A stretch of DNA of 41,036 bases from Clostridia bacterium. GTDB taxonomy: Bacteria; Bacillota; Clostridia; Lachnospirales; Lachnospiraceae. The position numbers and the translations under genes are program-made. This document shows, piece after piece, positions 29,505-37,446 of this stretch. How positions within the stretch are numbered: position 1 is the stretch's first letter; every line of letters begins with the position of its first letter. The notes under the pieces were generated by a model. That model was given only the letters and a program-made list of their open reading frames with translations. It searched no databases and was not told the DNA's origin. The stretch covers positions 1,334 through 42,369 of the forward strand of contig CAJTFD010000022.1 of the NCBI GenBank assembly GCA_910575625.1, given 5' to 3'.

Positions 29505-31127
29505 TTAGTCGGGCAACTCTACCTTGCCGACAAAAGAGTAATAGATTTCGATTTCCTGTCTGCGGAGCTTCCCCCGGCGTTTCCCGTCAAGGGCTTCCGG
29601 TTCGTGGATAACGATTTTCTCCACAAACTCCCGTAACAGGGTAGGGGTGAGTTCCTCAAAGCTGGTGTACTTGCGGACTACTTTCATAAACTTTTCAGCG
29701 TTTGCCGTGGCTTCCAGTGTCCTTGAAAGCTCGCCCTGCAGAACGGCGGCTTTCTCTTTCAGTTCCTTTTGCTCGGCTTCGTAGTCTGCCGAAAGTTCCG
29801 TGAAACGCTCGTCCGATATGCGCCCCGCCACGCTGTCCTCATACAGCCGCTTGAAGATAGCGGAGAGTTCCGCAATCCGCTTTTCTGCCGCTTCCAGTTC
29901 TTTCTTCTTGGCGGCGTTCCGGCGTTTGCTCCCGTCCTCGGTCTGCTCGGTCAACAGCTTCATGAACCGGGCTTCGTGCTTGGCGGCGTAGCTGGTGACT
30001 TTCCGTAGGTTCTCGGTCACTCCGGCGGTTAAAAGGTCGGTGCGGATAAAGTGCGCCGTACAGTCTGCCGTGCGCTTCTTGTAGCTGCCGCAGATATAGC
30101 AGTCCTGCCGCCGCTTGTCCGTCTGATAGCGTTGCTGGTACATGACGCTGCCGCAGTCGGCACAAAAGAGCAAGCCGGAGAACAAACCCACTTCATCATA
30201 GCGGTTAGGGCGTTTGCGCTGCTTGCGTAGCTCCTGCACACGCTCCCATGTGTCCTTGTCGATTATCTGCTCGTGGTGGTTCTCAAAGATTGCCTGTTTG
30301 TCCTCGCTGTTGTAGATAATCTTGCTGCACTTGTAGGATTGTGTGGTGGTCTTGAAGTTCACAAGGCAGCCCGTGTATTCCCGGTTTTCAAGGATATGTA
30401 CCACGGTGTTCGCCGCCCACTTGCACTCGTAGCCGGGGTGGTAGCGGCGGGTTCTCCCTGTCCGGCGGTATTCCAGCGTTCCCGGCGTGGGGATTTCCTG
30501 CTCCGTAAGCATACGGGCTATCTTGGTCGGACCGTTCCCGGCAAGGCATAGGCTGTAAATCTGCTTTACCACGGGGGCGGCTTCTTCGTCAATGATGAAA
30601 TTTTCGTCCTCGTCCATGAGGTAGCCGTACACGGGCTTGCTTGTGACGGGCTTCCCACTCATGCCTTTTGAGCGTTTTACCGCCCGGATTTTCTTGCTCG
30701 TATCTCTCACCAGCCATTCGTTAAAAATATTACGCAAGGGCGCAAAATCGTTGTCGCCCTGTGCGCTGTCAACGCCGTCATTGATGGCAATGAAACGGAC
30801 GCCGTTCTGTGGGAAAATCATTTCGGTGTACATTCCCACTTGAAGATAGTTTCGCCCTAACCTTGACATATCCTTTACGATAACCGTTCCCACAAGCCCC
30901 GCTTCAATGTCGGCAAGCATGGACTGGAAGCCGGGTCTTTGAAAATTTGCCCCGGAGAATCCGTCGTCCGTGTACCATTTGAGGTTGGAAAAGCCGTTCT
31001 GTTTTGCGTAGGCTTCAAGGATTCGCTTCTGGTTGCTTATGGAGTTGGATTCGCCTTGGAGCGTGTCCTCGTGCGACAATCTCGGATATAGGGCGGTAAT
31101 CAGTTTTTGGGTGGTCTGTCTTGGCAT
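29505..31127 (-). CDS. Large serine recombinase of IME-2
   Basis: 540 residues, complete. Catalytic Ser18 (LYPRLSHED), IVKDMSRLGRNYLQVG, DGVDSAQGDNDFAPLRN and VRDTSKKIRAVK mark the resolvase domain. The recombinase domain and the zinc ribbon (CADCG, then CYICGSYKK) follow, then a coiled coil and EIEIYYSFVGKVELP. ATG 31127 follows GGAGGACATT. It is the last gene of the IME-2 backbone and should excise and integrate the element. It belongs to the same family as, but is clearly different from, the ICE-1 recombinases and the broken IME-1 one, so all four probably have distinct sites. Confidence 0.93.
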   Translation of the reverse strand: MPRQTTQKLITALYPRLSHEDTLQGESNSISNQKRILEAYAKQNGFSNLKWYTDDGFSGANFQRPGFQSMLADIEAGLVGTVIVKDMSRLGRNYLQVGMYTEMIFPQNGVRFIAINDGVDSAQGDNDFAPLRNIFNEWLVRDTSKKIRAVKRSKGMSGKPVTSKPVYGYLMDEDENFIIDEEAAPVVKQIYSLCLAGNGPTKIARMLTEQEIPTPGTLEYRRTGRTRRYHPGYECKWAANTVVHILENREYTGCLVNFKTTTQSYKCSKIIYNSEDKQAIFENHHEQIIDKDTWERVQELRKQRKRPNRYDEVGLFSGLLFCADCGSVMYQQRYQTDKRRQDCYICGSYKKRTADCTAHFIRTDLLTAGVTENLRKVTSYAAKHEARFMKLLTEQTEDGSKRRNAAKKKELEAAEKRIAELSAIFKRLYEDSVAGRISDERFTELSADYEAEQKELKEKAAVLQGELSRTLEATANAEKFMKVVRKYTSFEELTPTLLREFVEKIVIHEPEALDGKRRGKLRRQEIEIYYSFVGKVELPD

Positions 31128-31260
31128 AATGTCCTCCGTTTCCGACAGCCAGCCCCACTATTCCGTAGGTCTATTATACCATAGGGCGGGGCTGGCTGTA
31201 CAGTCCTTTTTGCTACTTTATGTCGAAAAATATCACATTATTTTATTAAGGCTTATCGCA

Positions 31261-31458
31261 TTACATAGCGTGTGCGGCTGTTCCCCCGGCTGCGCTTTCC
31301 GCTTCCAGCACTTTCATCATCTTGTCGGCGGCGGTGGCGGTAGTGCCTTGTTTGAAATAGCCGGAAACCACAAGGACGGTGTTCCCCCGGCGTACTTCTG
31401 TCACGCAATCCGGGCGGCGGGCGGTAGTGGCGGTGCTTTTCTTGGGCGTGTCGGTCAT
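31261..31458 (-). CDS. tnpW: TnpW-family protein of IME-2
   Basis: 65 residues from ATG 31458, which lies in an ATGA overlap with the preceding gene's stop and has GGAAAGGAG upstream. The core EVRRGNTVLVVSGYFKQGTT followed by AADKMMKVLEAE fits the TnpW pattern. Upstream of the recombinase by 130 bp, as in the other elements here. Confidence 0.7.
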   Translation of the reverse strand: MTDTPKKSTATTARRPDCVTEVRRGNTVLVVSGYFKQGTTATAADKMMKVLEAESAAGGTAAHAM

Positions 31459-32309
31459 AGGCAAATCTCCTTTCCGTTCAGCAGCTTTTTAAGCTGTTCC
31501 ATTTTCTCCCTTGCTCTGGCTTTTCTGAAATTCTCCCCGGTAATGCGGACGGGGGTACACATTTCCGTAAGGCGGTCATATATCCGGGCATGGGCGGTGT
31601 CCTCCGGGTTCTGCAATTCCTCCAGCGTCAAATTTGTTGTGACAATCAGCGGCTTTCTGCTGCGGTATCGGCTGTCAACCACGTTGTAAACCTGTTCAAG
31701 CCCGTATTCCGTGCCACGCTCCATGCCGAAATCGTCAAGGATAAGCAGAGGGAAGCTGCAAAGGCGGGCTATGTACTCGTTCCTGTCCTTATAGCTGGCG
31801 GCAAGGTCGTTGAGTATCAAGGCAAAGTTTGTCATGCACACGGAAACCTCTTTCTCCATAAGGGCATTGGCAACACACCCGGCAAAATAGCTTTTGCCTG
31901 TGCCGACATTCCCCCACAAAATCAATCCATAGTTCCCGGTGCTTACCCGTTCCCATTGCTCCACATAGGAATAGGCTTTGTGCATTTGGGGGCATTTCCC
32001 GTTGTCGTTTTCAAACGTCCATTCCCGCATAGCCGGGTCTGTAAATCCCTTTCGTTTCAGCCGTTCCACTTCCTCCCGGTGCTTGTATTCCCGGTGTCTG
32101 GCTTCCAGCGTTTCCCGGCGTTTGCGCTGGCAGTCACATTCTTTCGGGTGGCGGTCACGTCCGAAAAGGTTTTTCCCCTCGGTGAAGTAGGCTTCTTTGG
32201 GCTGGCGGCAGCTCCCGCAGTACAAAAGCCCGTCCTCGCCCGTGTAGTCCTCCGGCTGTGGCTCTGCTTCTGTGGCAAGCCGGAAAATGGCGTTATCATA
32301 ATCACACAT
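31455..32309 (-). CDS. DnaC/IstB-like ATPase (helicase loader)
   Basis: 284 residues from ATG 32309, with AAGGAGGACGATTT upstream. The N-terminus has zinc-ribbon-like cysteines (YCGSCRQ; CDCQRKR). The AAA+ core has Walker A LILWGNVGTGKSYFAG (~127-142), Walker B LLILDDFGME and an IVTTNL sensor, as in DnaC/DnaI helicase loaders. With the replisome-organizer protein upstream it should load the host replicative helicase onto the excised IME-2 circle. Confidence 0.9.
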   Translation of the reverse strand: MCDYDNAIFRLATEAEPQPEDYTGEDGLLYCGSCRQPKEAYFTEGKNLFGRDRHPKECDCQRKRRETLEARHREYKHREEVERLKRKGFTDPAMREWTFENDNGKCPQMHKAYSYVEQWERVSTGNYGLILWGNVGTGKSYFAGCVANALMEKEVSVCMTNFALILNDLAASYKDRNEYIARLCSFPLLILDDFGMERGTEYGLEQVYNVVDSRYRSRKPLIVTTNLTLEELQNPEDTAHARIYDRLTEMCTPVRITGENFRKARAREKMEQLKKLLNGKEICL

Positions 32310-32371
32310 AAAATCGTCCTCCTTGTTCATGGTCTTTTACGCCCTGTTTACGGGGCGTTGTGTCTATGCGG

Positions 32372-33136
32372 TCAAAGGCTCTCGCCCTCTTTGTAGGAAT
32401 AATCGGGGATTCCTTTTTTCGGCTTCCCCTTTGCCTTGTCATCAGCCGCCCAACGCCGGATAGTGGCGGCATGGTTCTTGTAGTTCTTCCCGCTGGAAGC
32501 GATATAGCTGGATAGACGGTCAATGTAATACTCCCATTTGCCGGGAAGCTCCTCTTGCAGCTCCGCAAGCTCTTTTTCTGACAAGAATACGTTTTTGTAT
32601 CTGCCAAAAGGGGCGGGGGCTGTCTGTCCTTTCTTTAGCTCTCCCTCTCTCTTTATCTCTAACTCTATATCTATCTCTTTCTCTATCTCTATCTCTGGTG
32701 GACAAATGTCCGCCCCGTCTGGTGGACGTTTGTCCGCCACGGCTTCCGGCAAGGCTTTCTGTTCCTGTAAAGCCAGCCTTGCACGGCGTTTCCTCTCCCC
32801 CTCGGTAGAGGACTGACCGATTAAGAGTTCTATGTTGCTCATGTACAAAGCCCCGTTCTGCAAGGGTTCTACAAGCCCCAGTTTCATAAAAATCTGCAAA
32901 GCCCTCTCCACTGTGCCGACTTGCTGGCGGGTGATGGTGGCTATCATCTGTGCGGTGTAGGGGATATTCTCGGCAAGCTGGAGCTTTCCCCCGTTTTTCA
33001 GCGATTTTAGGTACATCTTCAAGAGAATGTTTGAGTAGAGCATACCGTCCTGCATACTTTCCAGCAGCACGATAGCGTCCTCGTCAAAATAGCTCTCTTT
33101 CAGCTTTAGGTAGTAATATTTGCGGTTGTCTGCCAT
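32372..33136 (-). CDS. Phage-type replisome organizer (origin-binding) protein
   Basis: 254 residues, ATG 33136 behind AAAGGAGG. The N-terminal ~110 residues (KYYYLKLKESYFDEDAIVLL, LYSNILLKMYLKSLKNGGKL, ITRQQVGTVERALQIFMKLG) are the phage replisome-organizer domain that binds the origin. The middle holds a low-complexity Glu/Ile/Lys stretch, and the C-terminal ~70 residues (FGRYKNVFLSEKELAELQEE; YIDRLSSYIASSGKNYKNHA) resemble a DnaD-like primosome module. Works with the DnaC-like loader next to it. Confidence 0.85.
   Translation of the reverse strand: MADNRKYYYLKLKESYFDEDAIVLLESMQDGMLYSNILLKMYLKSLKNGGKLQLAENIPYTAQMIATITRQQVGTVERALQIFMKLGLVEPLQNGALYMSNIELLIGQSSTEGERKRRARLALQEQKALPEAVADKRPPDGADICPPEIEIEKEIDIELEIKREGELKKGQTAPAPFGRYKNVFLSEKELAELQEELPGKWEYYIDRLSSYIASSGKNYKNHAATIRRWAADDKAKGKPKKGIPDYSYKEGESL
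32640..32697. repeat. Hexanucleotide-like microsatellite inside the replisome organizer gene
   Basis: The plus strand is almost pure T/C/A with units of TCTATC and TCTCTA. On the coding strand it gives an alternating Glu-Ile/Lys linker (EIEIEKEIDIELEIKREGE). Units of six keep the frame, so copy number can change without breaking the protein. Confidence 0.7.
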
Positions 33137-33248
33137 TCGTTCCTCCTTTGGTCTGTTTTGGGCTTCTGTTACGCTTTAGAACGCCGTTTTCGGGGGTAAA
33201 GGATATAACTATCGCCTACCCTTTGAGGGCGGTCAAAAAAGCCTTGAT

Positions 33249-33635
33249 TTACGGGGGTTTGGAATATCCTAAAGCGTGACATTTATCCCTCTGTTTCTGC
33301 TTGCGCTGTGCGGCTTTGATTCTTTTCATGCGTCCGGCGCAATCTGGGCAGTATTTCCCCCGGTTTGATTTGGGGAGAAAATACCCGCCGCACTCGGTAC
33401 AGCGTTTCCTGTCTGCCCGGTGGAGTAGGGCGGCTTCCAGTTTCCCGTCCAATGGCAGCACGGCGGCAATGAACCAGCGGCATAAAAGGGAATAGCTGAT
33501 ACTCTGGACGCATACGCAAGGCTCGCCGTTATCCAGCAAGATACAGTTGCCGTTATCGTAGTTGCAGCACTCATGCACAAGGCGGCGGGCGGCTCTGTAC
33601 TGTGGGTAGTCCATGTAGGGGCGTTTACCGTTCAT
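33249..33635 (-). CDS. Cysteine-rich VLP-domain protein
   Basis: 128 residues from ATG 33635. RRLVHECCNYDNGNCILLDN, CVQSISYSLLCRWFIAAVLP and CTECGGYFLPKSNRGKYCPDC match the Cys-rich VLP proteins found beside relaxase genes in Firmicutes elements; the last segment is a zinc ribbon of the type Cys-x2-Cys...Cys-x2-Cys. It overlaps the relaxase gene by 11 bp. A DNA- or RNA-binding accessory role in transfer is likely by context; no activity is known. Confidence 0.8.
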   Translation of the reverse strand: MNGKRPYMDYPQYRAARRLVHECCNYDNGNCILLDNGEPCVCVQSISYSLLCRWFIAAVLPLDGKLEAALLHRADRKRCTECGGYFLPKSNRGKYCPDCAGRMKRIKAAQRKQKQRDKCHALGYSKPP

Positions 33636-35265
33636 TTTCCCGCCCCTTTCCCCGTTCCGGCTCACGGCGCAAGATTTTGTCAAGATTGCTTTTCACGGTC
33701 TGCAATTCCCGGACGTTCTCTTTCTTCTCCCGGTACTCGTTGTAAAGGGCGTTTTTCGCTTTGGTAAGCTGCTCAATCTCCGCTTGTAAGGTCTTGGAAG
33801 CTGGCAGCTTTTGGATTCCCTGTGCCTTGAAATACCGGGCGGCAGATTCGGAAATGATAAACTCGCTTTCGTGCTGCTCCCGGTAGCTCTTGCGGGCTTT
33901 CTCTGTTTTCTGCGCCCGCAACCCGTCACGGGCTGGCTTGGTCTTGATGTACGCTAATAGCTGCTTCTGCAAGTCCTTTTTCTCCCGCAAGGTGCTTTCC
34001 ACGGCTTTCAGTTTCCCGGTCACTTCATGCAGCCCGGCACTGGCGGCGGCAAGGGCGGCTTCCAGTTCTTCCGGGGAAGAAAAGCCGGATTCCTCGTAAA
34101 CGCTCACGGTAGCCGCCATTTGCTTCAGATTGTGCAAGGTCGCCCATTTCTCATAGCCTTTCCCCTTGCCCTCGGCTTTCTTGGCGGCTATGTCTACCAT
34201 GCGCTGTACGCTGTCCTGTTTCGGGGCGTTTATGGCGGCTTTGTTGCGCTGTAAATGGTCTTTTATGCTCCGGGGGTATTCCTGTCTGGGTAGGGGCTTT
34301 TCGGCGGCTCTGGCGGCGTTCTGTGCGTTTTGGGTGAGTGTTTCCAGTACGGCGGCACGGTCAAAATCATCACCTAATCTCCGGGCGGTGATGGGCTTCG
34401 TCCTGTCCGGCGTGAGATACGATAATCTCCCCCGGCTCTCCTTGACGGTCACGCCCTGTTGTAGCAGTTTCCCGGAAAAATCCTCAAAGGAAACGGCAGA
34501 GGACAGGGCGGCTCGGATTGTGCGCCGTAGTTTCTCCTTGTCGGTTTCAAACTTGGTCTGTTTGGGCGGCTCTCCCGTGGCGGCTTGGGAAGCGTTCTCC
34601 TTATCCAGTGCGGCTTGTCCTTTCCGTTTCGCCCAATACTCACGCTCGGTAATGCGGTTCTTGCTCCCGTTCAGCAAGTCAATCTGATAGAGGTTTTCCC
34701 GGTGGCACATCTCCATGACTTCCGCTTTGAAGTATTCCATAGCTGCGTCCGTACAGCGGTGCTTGCAGCCCTCTCTTGTGTCGGCTGGTCTTTCCATGTA
34801 CGGCAATAGTGGTACTTCCGCAATCCGTAGGGAATTGATTACGATATGCACATGAATGTTGCCGCTGTGGTTATGCCCGTCCGGGTGGGTGCATACCAAC
34901 GCTTGATGTCCGGGGAAATGCTCTTTACAGAACTGCTCGCCCAACGCTTGCGCCCGGTCTACAGTCAAGCCGTTGTCTGGTGCGTCACGGGGGTCAAAAC
35001 TGATAATGTAATGGTGGCTCTTTACGTCCTCCCGTTTTTGGTTCTTGCCGTATCGGAGATTGGAACGCATACAGGCGATTGCAAAATCTTCCTCACCGCA
35101 ATTCAGAGAGGAAATGCGGTAATCATCACGGAGAACAAGCCGCCCGTTTCCGTCCAGTGTGGGCTTCATGGTAAACTCGTCATGCTCAAAGGTTAGGTAT
35201 TGCTCGGCAGCTCCATAGTCGGCATTTTTAGAGCTGATATGTTTGAATGTTGCCAACGGCTTCAC
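33625..35265 (-). CDS. Relaxase/mobilization nuclease (MobP-type) of IME-2
   Basis: 546 residues. DYGAAEQYLTFEHDEFTM holds the likely catalytic tyrosine region, and CTHPDGHNHSGNIHVHIVIN (~131-150) is the histidine metal site. After that come a basic helical part and a C-terminal half (KGYEKWATLHNLKQMAATVS, LPASKTLQAEIEQLTKAKN) that aligns with the end of the ICE-1 relaxase. It overlaps mobC by 38 bp. The candidate oriT upstream of mobC shares its core with the ICE-1 oriT, so IME-2 could be nicked by, or transferred with, an ICE of that type. Confidence 0.9.
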   Translation of the reverse strand: MKPLATFKHISSKNADYGAAEQYLTFEHDEFTMKPTLDGNGRLVLRDDYRISSLNCGEEDFAIACMRSNLRYGKNQKREDVKSHHYIISFDPRDAPDNGLTVDRAQALGEQFCKEHFPGHQALVCTHPDGHNHSGNIHVHIVINSLRIAEVPLLPYMERPADTREGCKHRCTDAAMEYFKAEVMEMCHRENLYQIDLLNGSKNRITEREYWAKRKGQAALDKENASQAATGEPPKQTKFETDKEKLRRTIRAALSSAVSFEDFSGKLLQQGVTVKESRGRLSYLTPDRTKPITARRLGDDFDRAAVLETLTQNAQNAARAAEKPLPRQEYPRSIKDHLQRNKAAINAPKQDSVQRMVDIAAKKAEGKGKGYEKWATLHNLKQMAATVSVYEESGFSSPEELEAALAAASAGLHEVTGKLKAVESTLREKKDLQKQLLAYIKTKPARDGLRAQKTEKARKSYREQHESEFIISESAARYFKAQGIQKLPASKTLQAEIEQLTKAKNALYNEYREKKENVRELQTVKSNLDKILRREPERGKGRENER

Positions 35266-35623
35266 CTACTTTCTGCAAGACTTCAAACTTCAAGGCGGCA
35301 AGCTCCGCTGTGGCGGCTCGTACCTCTTGGGAGAGGGCGTTATAGGGTGCGCCGTACTCGTTCAGACAGCGGGCAATCTGGTTCAAGTTGCCGCCGATTT
35401 TCCCGTATTCGGCTGTGAGTTTTCCAACGGCAGAGAGTAATTCATCATTGACCGGGGAAACGGTAATGACCGGGCGTATGCTTGATTTGACAAGGGCTTG
35501 CCGGATAAACTCGGCTTGGCTCATTTTGCAGAGGGTGACACGCTCGGAAAACTCGGCGTATTCTTCCTCGGTCAAGCGTGTCTTGATTACCCGGTGGCGG
35601 TGGGGCGTGTTGTATCTTTTCAT
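35228..35623 (-). CDS. mobC: MobC-like relaxosome protein of IME-2
   Basis: 131 residues from ATG 35623, behind AAAGGAGGTTCACAGCC. RVIKTRLTEEEYAEFSERV, KMSQAEFIRQALVKSSIRP and GGNLNQIARCLNEYG are the MobC signatures (ribbon-helix-helix part and the GxNLNQ motif). It is the first gene of the mobilization operon, directly next to the candidate oriT it would bind. Confidence 0.88.
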   Translation of the reverse strand: MKRYNTPHRHRVIKTRLTEEEYAEFSERVTLCKMSQAEFIRQALVKSSIRPVITVSPVNDELLSAVGKLTAEYGKIGGNLNQIARCLNEYGAPYNALSQEVRAATAELAALKFEVLQKVGEAVGNIQTYQL

Positions 35624-35659
35624 GGCTGTGAACCTCCTTTCGTGGGTGGATTTTTTCAA

Positions 35660-35706
35660 GCGGCGCAAGCCGCAAAAGGCGGGCTTGGGGTGGCAACCCC
35701 AACAAG
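35660..35706 (+). other. Candidate oriT of IME-2
   Basis: GCGGC, loop GCAA, GCCGC (35660-35673), then CAAAAGG and GGGCTTGGGG...CCCCAACAAG with a 7-bp dyad TTGGGGT/ACCCCAA around GGCA (35685-35702). The layout and the core copy the candidate oriT of ICE-1 (3838-3887). It lies just upstream of mobC, the usual place. Confidence 0.6.
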
Positions 35707-35715
35707 ATTCCCATA

Positions 35716-36031
35716 GGACAAAATGAGCGATTAGCGAAATTTGGTACTGTGGTAGAATCTTGCTCTAAGAAAGTGGCGGCTTCCTCTGTGTGAGCTTTTG
35801 CTGATACCCCAGGCTTGTCCGGCGTGGATTCTGCCAGCTATGCGGCGTATTTCTCCCCTTACTACCTACAACACCACACAAAGCAAAAATGACGGAGATT
35901 TCCGAAAATTTCTCCATTTTCCTTTCATTCCCTACACCACCAGAAAACCGAAAACTGCCAAAAATGGGCGTGTTCTGTTTCTCCTTTCGTGGGGCAATAC
36001 GGCGCTTTTTCAAAACGCCGAACATAAACGC
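35716..36031. other. ~315-bp intergenic region upstream of the IME-2 oriT
   Basis: No gene supported. It holds short dyads, for example CGGCG/CGCCG at about 36001-36020 and GGAGA...TCTCC near 35893-35913. The mobC operon promoter should be here on the minus strand, but I cannot point to good hexamers. Confidence 0.4.
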
Positions 36032-36063
36032 AAAAAAACAGGAAATCTTTTCTTGATTTCCTG
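36032..36063 (-). terminator. Terminator after the sigma/HTH operon
   Basis: On the minus strand CAGGAAATC and GATTTCCTG pair perfectly around AAGAAAA and are followed by seven T. Its flanks are shared with the remnant behind the nim-like gene. Confidence 0.9.
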
Positions 36064-36089
36064 TCTTGGTGTGCCGTTCTATGCGGCGG

Positions 36090-36314
36090 TTATTCAGTTT
36101 TGGGGTATGGCTGTTCATCAAAGCGGAACTGTAACAGGGCAGCGATAAGCCGCCGTTTGATGTTGTCCTCGGTGTCCTTGTTGACCTGTCCGTTTTCAAG
36201 GGAAGCAAGCCGGATTCGCTTGCCGTAATGCCGTAAAACCTCGTCCACCGCTTCCGGCTCTCCGCTGGTCGCTCTGATAATGGTTTCATACGGCACAAGT
36301 TTAGGATTCCTCAT
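36090..36314 (-). CDS. HTH protein of the Tn916 Orf8 type
   Basis: 74 residues from ATG 36314, overlapping the sigma factor's end by 14 bp. VPYETIIRATSGEPEAVDEV, LRHYGKRIRLASL and RRLIAALLQFRFDE match the short HTH proteins that accompany sigma-like factors in Tn916-type elements. Probably helps control transfer gene expression. Its 3' end is the intact version of the tail left behind the nim-like gene in IME-1. Confidence 0.8.
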   Translation of the reverse strand: MRNPKLVPYETIIRATSGEPEAVDEVLRHYGKRIRLASLENGQVNKDTEDNIKRRLIAALLQFRFDEQPYPKTE

Positions 36315-36744
36315 TGAAAAGCACCTCCATTTCTTCATGCAACATTTGTAAAGCACTGTGTATGTGATGCCATGCCGTACTCCGACAGCGTCCGTATAGT
36401 TCCCCGATTTCCTGCTGTGTGTAACGCCCGAAAAAGTAAAAATAGATGATTTCTCTCTTTTTCTCTGGCAGAGAGGACAGGGCTTCGGCAAGTTCCCCGT
36501 TCGTAAGGATAACTTTCTGACCGCATATCGTAACCGGGTATCGCTTACAGGGGTCTATAAAATATTTATCTGTTGTACTGAATGGGTAAAACTTTTCTTC
36601 GGTGAGGTATTCAAAAGATATTTCTCTTTGCCGCCTCCTATCCCTGTCACGCCATGCGTTGATAGCGGCATAGCGTATAACTACTCTGCAAAAGGCATTA
36701 AATGTGTATTCGATATGCTCCTTGTATGCTTCTGTGCAAGCCAT
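36301..36744 (-). CDS. Sigma-70-family (region 2/4) factor of IME-2
   Basis: 147 residues from ATG 36744 behind GAGAGGGGGAATT. The region 2-like part is YTFNAFCRVVIRYAAINAWR; the C-terminal region 4 HTH is LSSLPEKKREIIYFYFFGRY and TQQEIGELYGRCRSTAWHHI. Small sigma factors of this type drive transfer genes in Tn916-like elements. First gene of a two-gene operon with the HTH protein. Confidence 0.85.
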   Translation of the reverse strand: MACTEAYKEHIEYTFNAFCRVVIRYAAINAWRDRDRRRQREISFEYLTEEKFYPFSTTDKYFIDPCKRYPVTICGQKVILTNGELAEALSSLPEKKREIIYFYFFGRYTQQEIGELYGRCRSTAWHHIHSALQMLHEEMEVLFNEES

Positions 36745-36874
36745 AAATAATTCCCCCTCTCTCCCACATGTGCCGGTGCATGGTTTACGGTTGCATTTAT
36801 AATTCAAAGGAATAGCAGTAATTTGGGTTGCTATGCCTTAATTACCTATTTGCGAAACAGAGTGAAGAATTTTT

Positions 36875-37390
36875 TTACCTAGTCGTAAATTCACAAGATA
36901 AATTATAAGCATCGTAATCCCAATCTCTCTCATTTTCAAAGAAAGTAAATTGTTTAATCAAGCGATAGTGTCCAGCAGGCAATTCCCCATAAAAACTTTT
37001 AACATCAATTTCTAATGTTAGTCGTTCATCAGGCTTAATAATACAATCCTTTTCATTGCTCTTTGAGGGGTCATCAAGTTGCTTAAGCTGATACCAAGTA
37101 CCGGATTGTTCAGCTTCTATTTCAAAATAATTTGGTGAATATCGGTATTCTTTATCAGAATTATTTTCTATTAAAAACGAAAGGTGCTTTAGGTCTAAAT
37201 CCTTTTCTGTATTCATTGAAATCTTTAAATCCTCCAAAGTGTCAAGTTCTTCTTCATTTCCATAAGGAGAAAACTCATATTCTTCGAAATAGTCTTGTAC
37301 TACATGATTATCACTGTCCTCTGTTTGACTACACCCGACAGTACACACCAGTAACGATAAGGTTATAAACATACTCATTATTTTTTTCAT
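36875..37390 (-). CDS. Predicted lipoprotein of the two-component cargo
   Basis: 171 residues. The signal peptide MKKIMSMFITLSLLVCTVGC ends in a lipobox-like site with lipid-Cys20. An acidic linker follows, then a beta-sandwich-like domain (LKHLSFLIENNSDKEYRYSP, YFEIEAEQSGTWYQLKQLDD, YGELPAGHYRLIKQF) that resembles small bacterial Ig-like domains. It follows the kinase gene by 56 bp and is AT-rich like it, so it is part of the same cargo and could be the extracellular sensing or effector component. Confidence 0.7.
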   Translation of the reverse strand: MKKIMSMFITLSLLVCTVGCSQTEDSDNHVVQDYFEEYEFSPYGNEEELDTLEDLKISMNTEKDLDLKHLSFLIENNSDKEYRYSPNYFEIEAEQSGTWYQLKQLDDPSKSNEKDCIIKPDERLTLEIDVKSFYGELPAGHYRLIKQFTFFENERDWDYDAYNLSCEFTTR

Positions 37391-37446
37391 TTGTCCTTAT
37401 CTCCTTTCTTTTGGATATATCGTAGCAATAAAATGTCTATTTTCAA

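Noticed and set aside
32338..33136. Long plus-strand frames opposite the IME-1 and IME-2 genes
   Set aside because: They are mirror frames of high-GC coding genes, without ribosome sites or recognisable domains.
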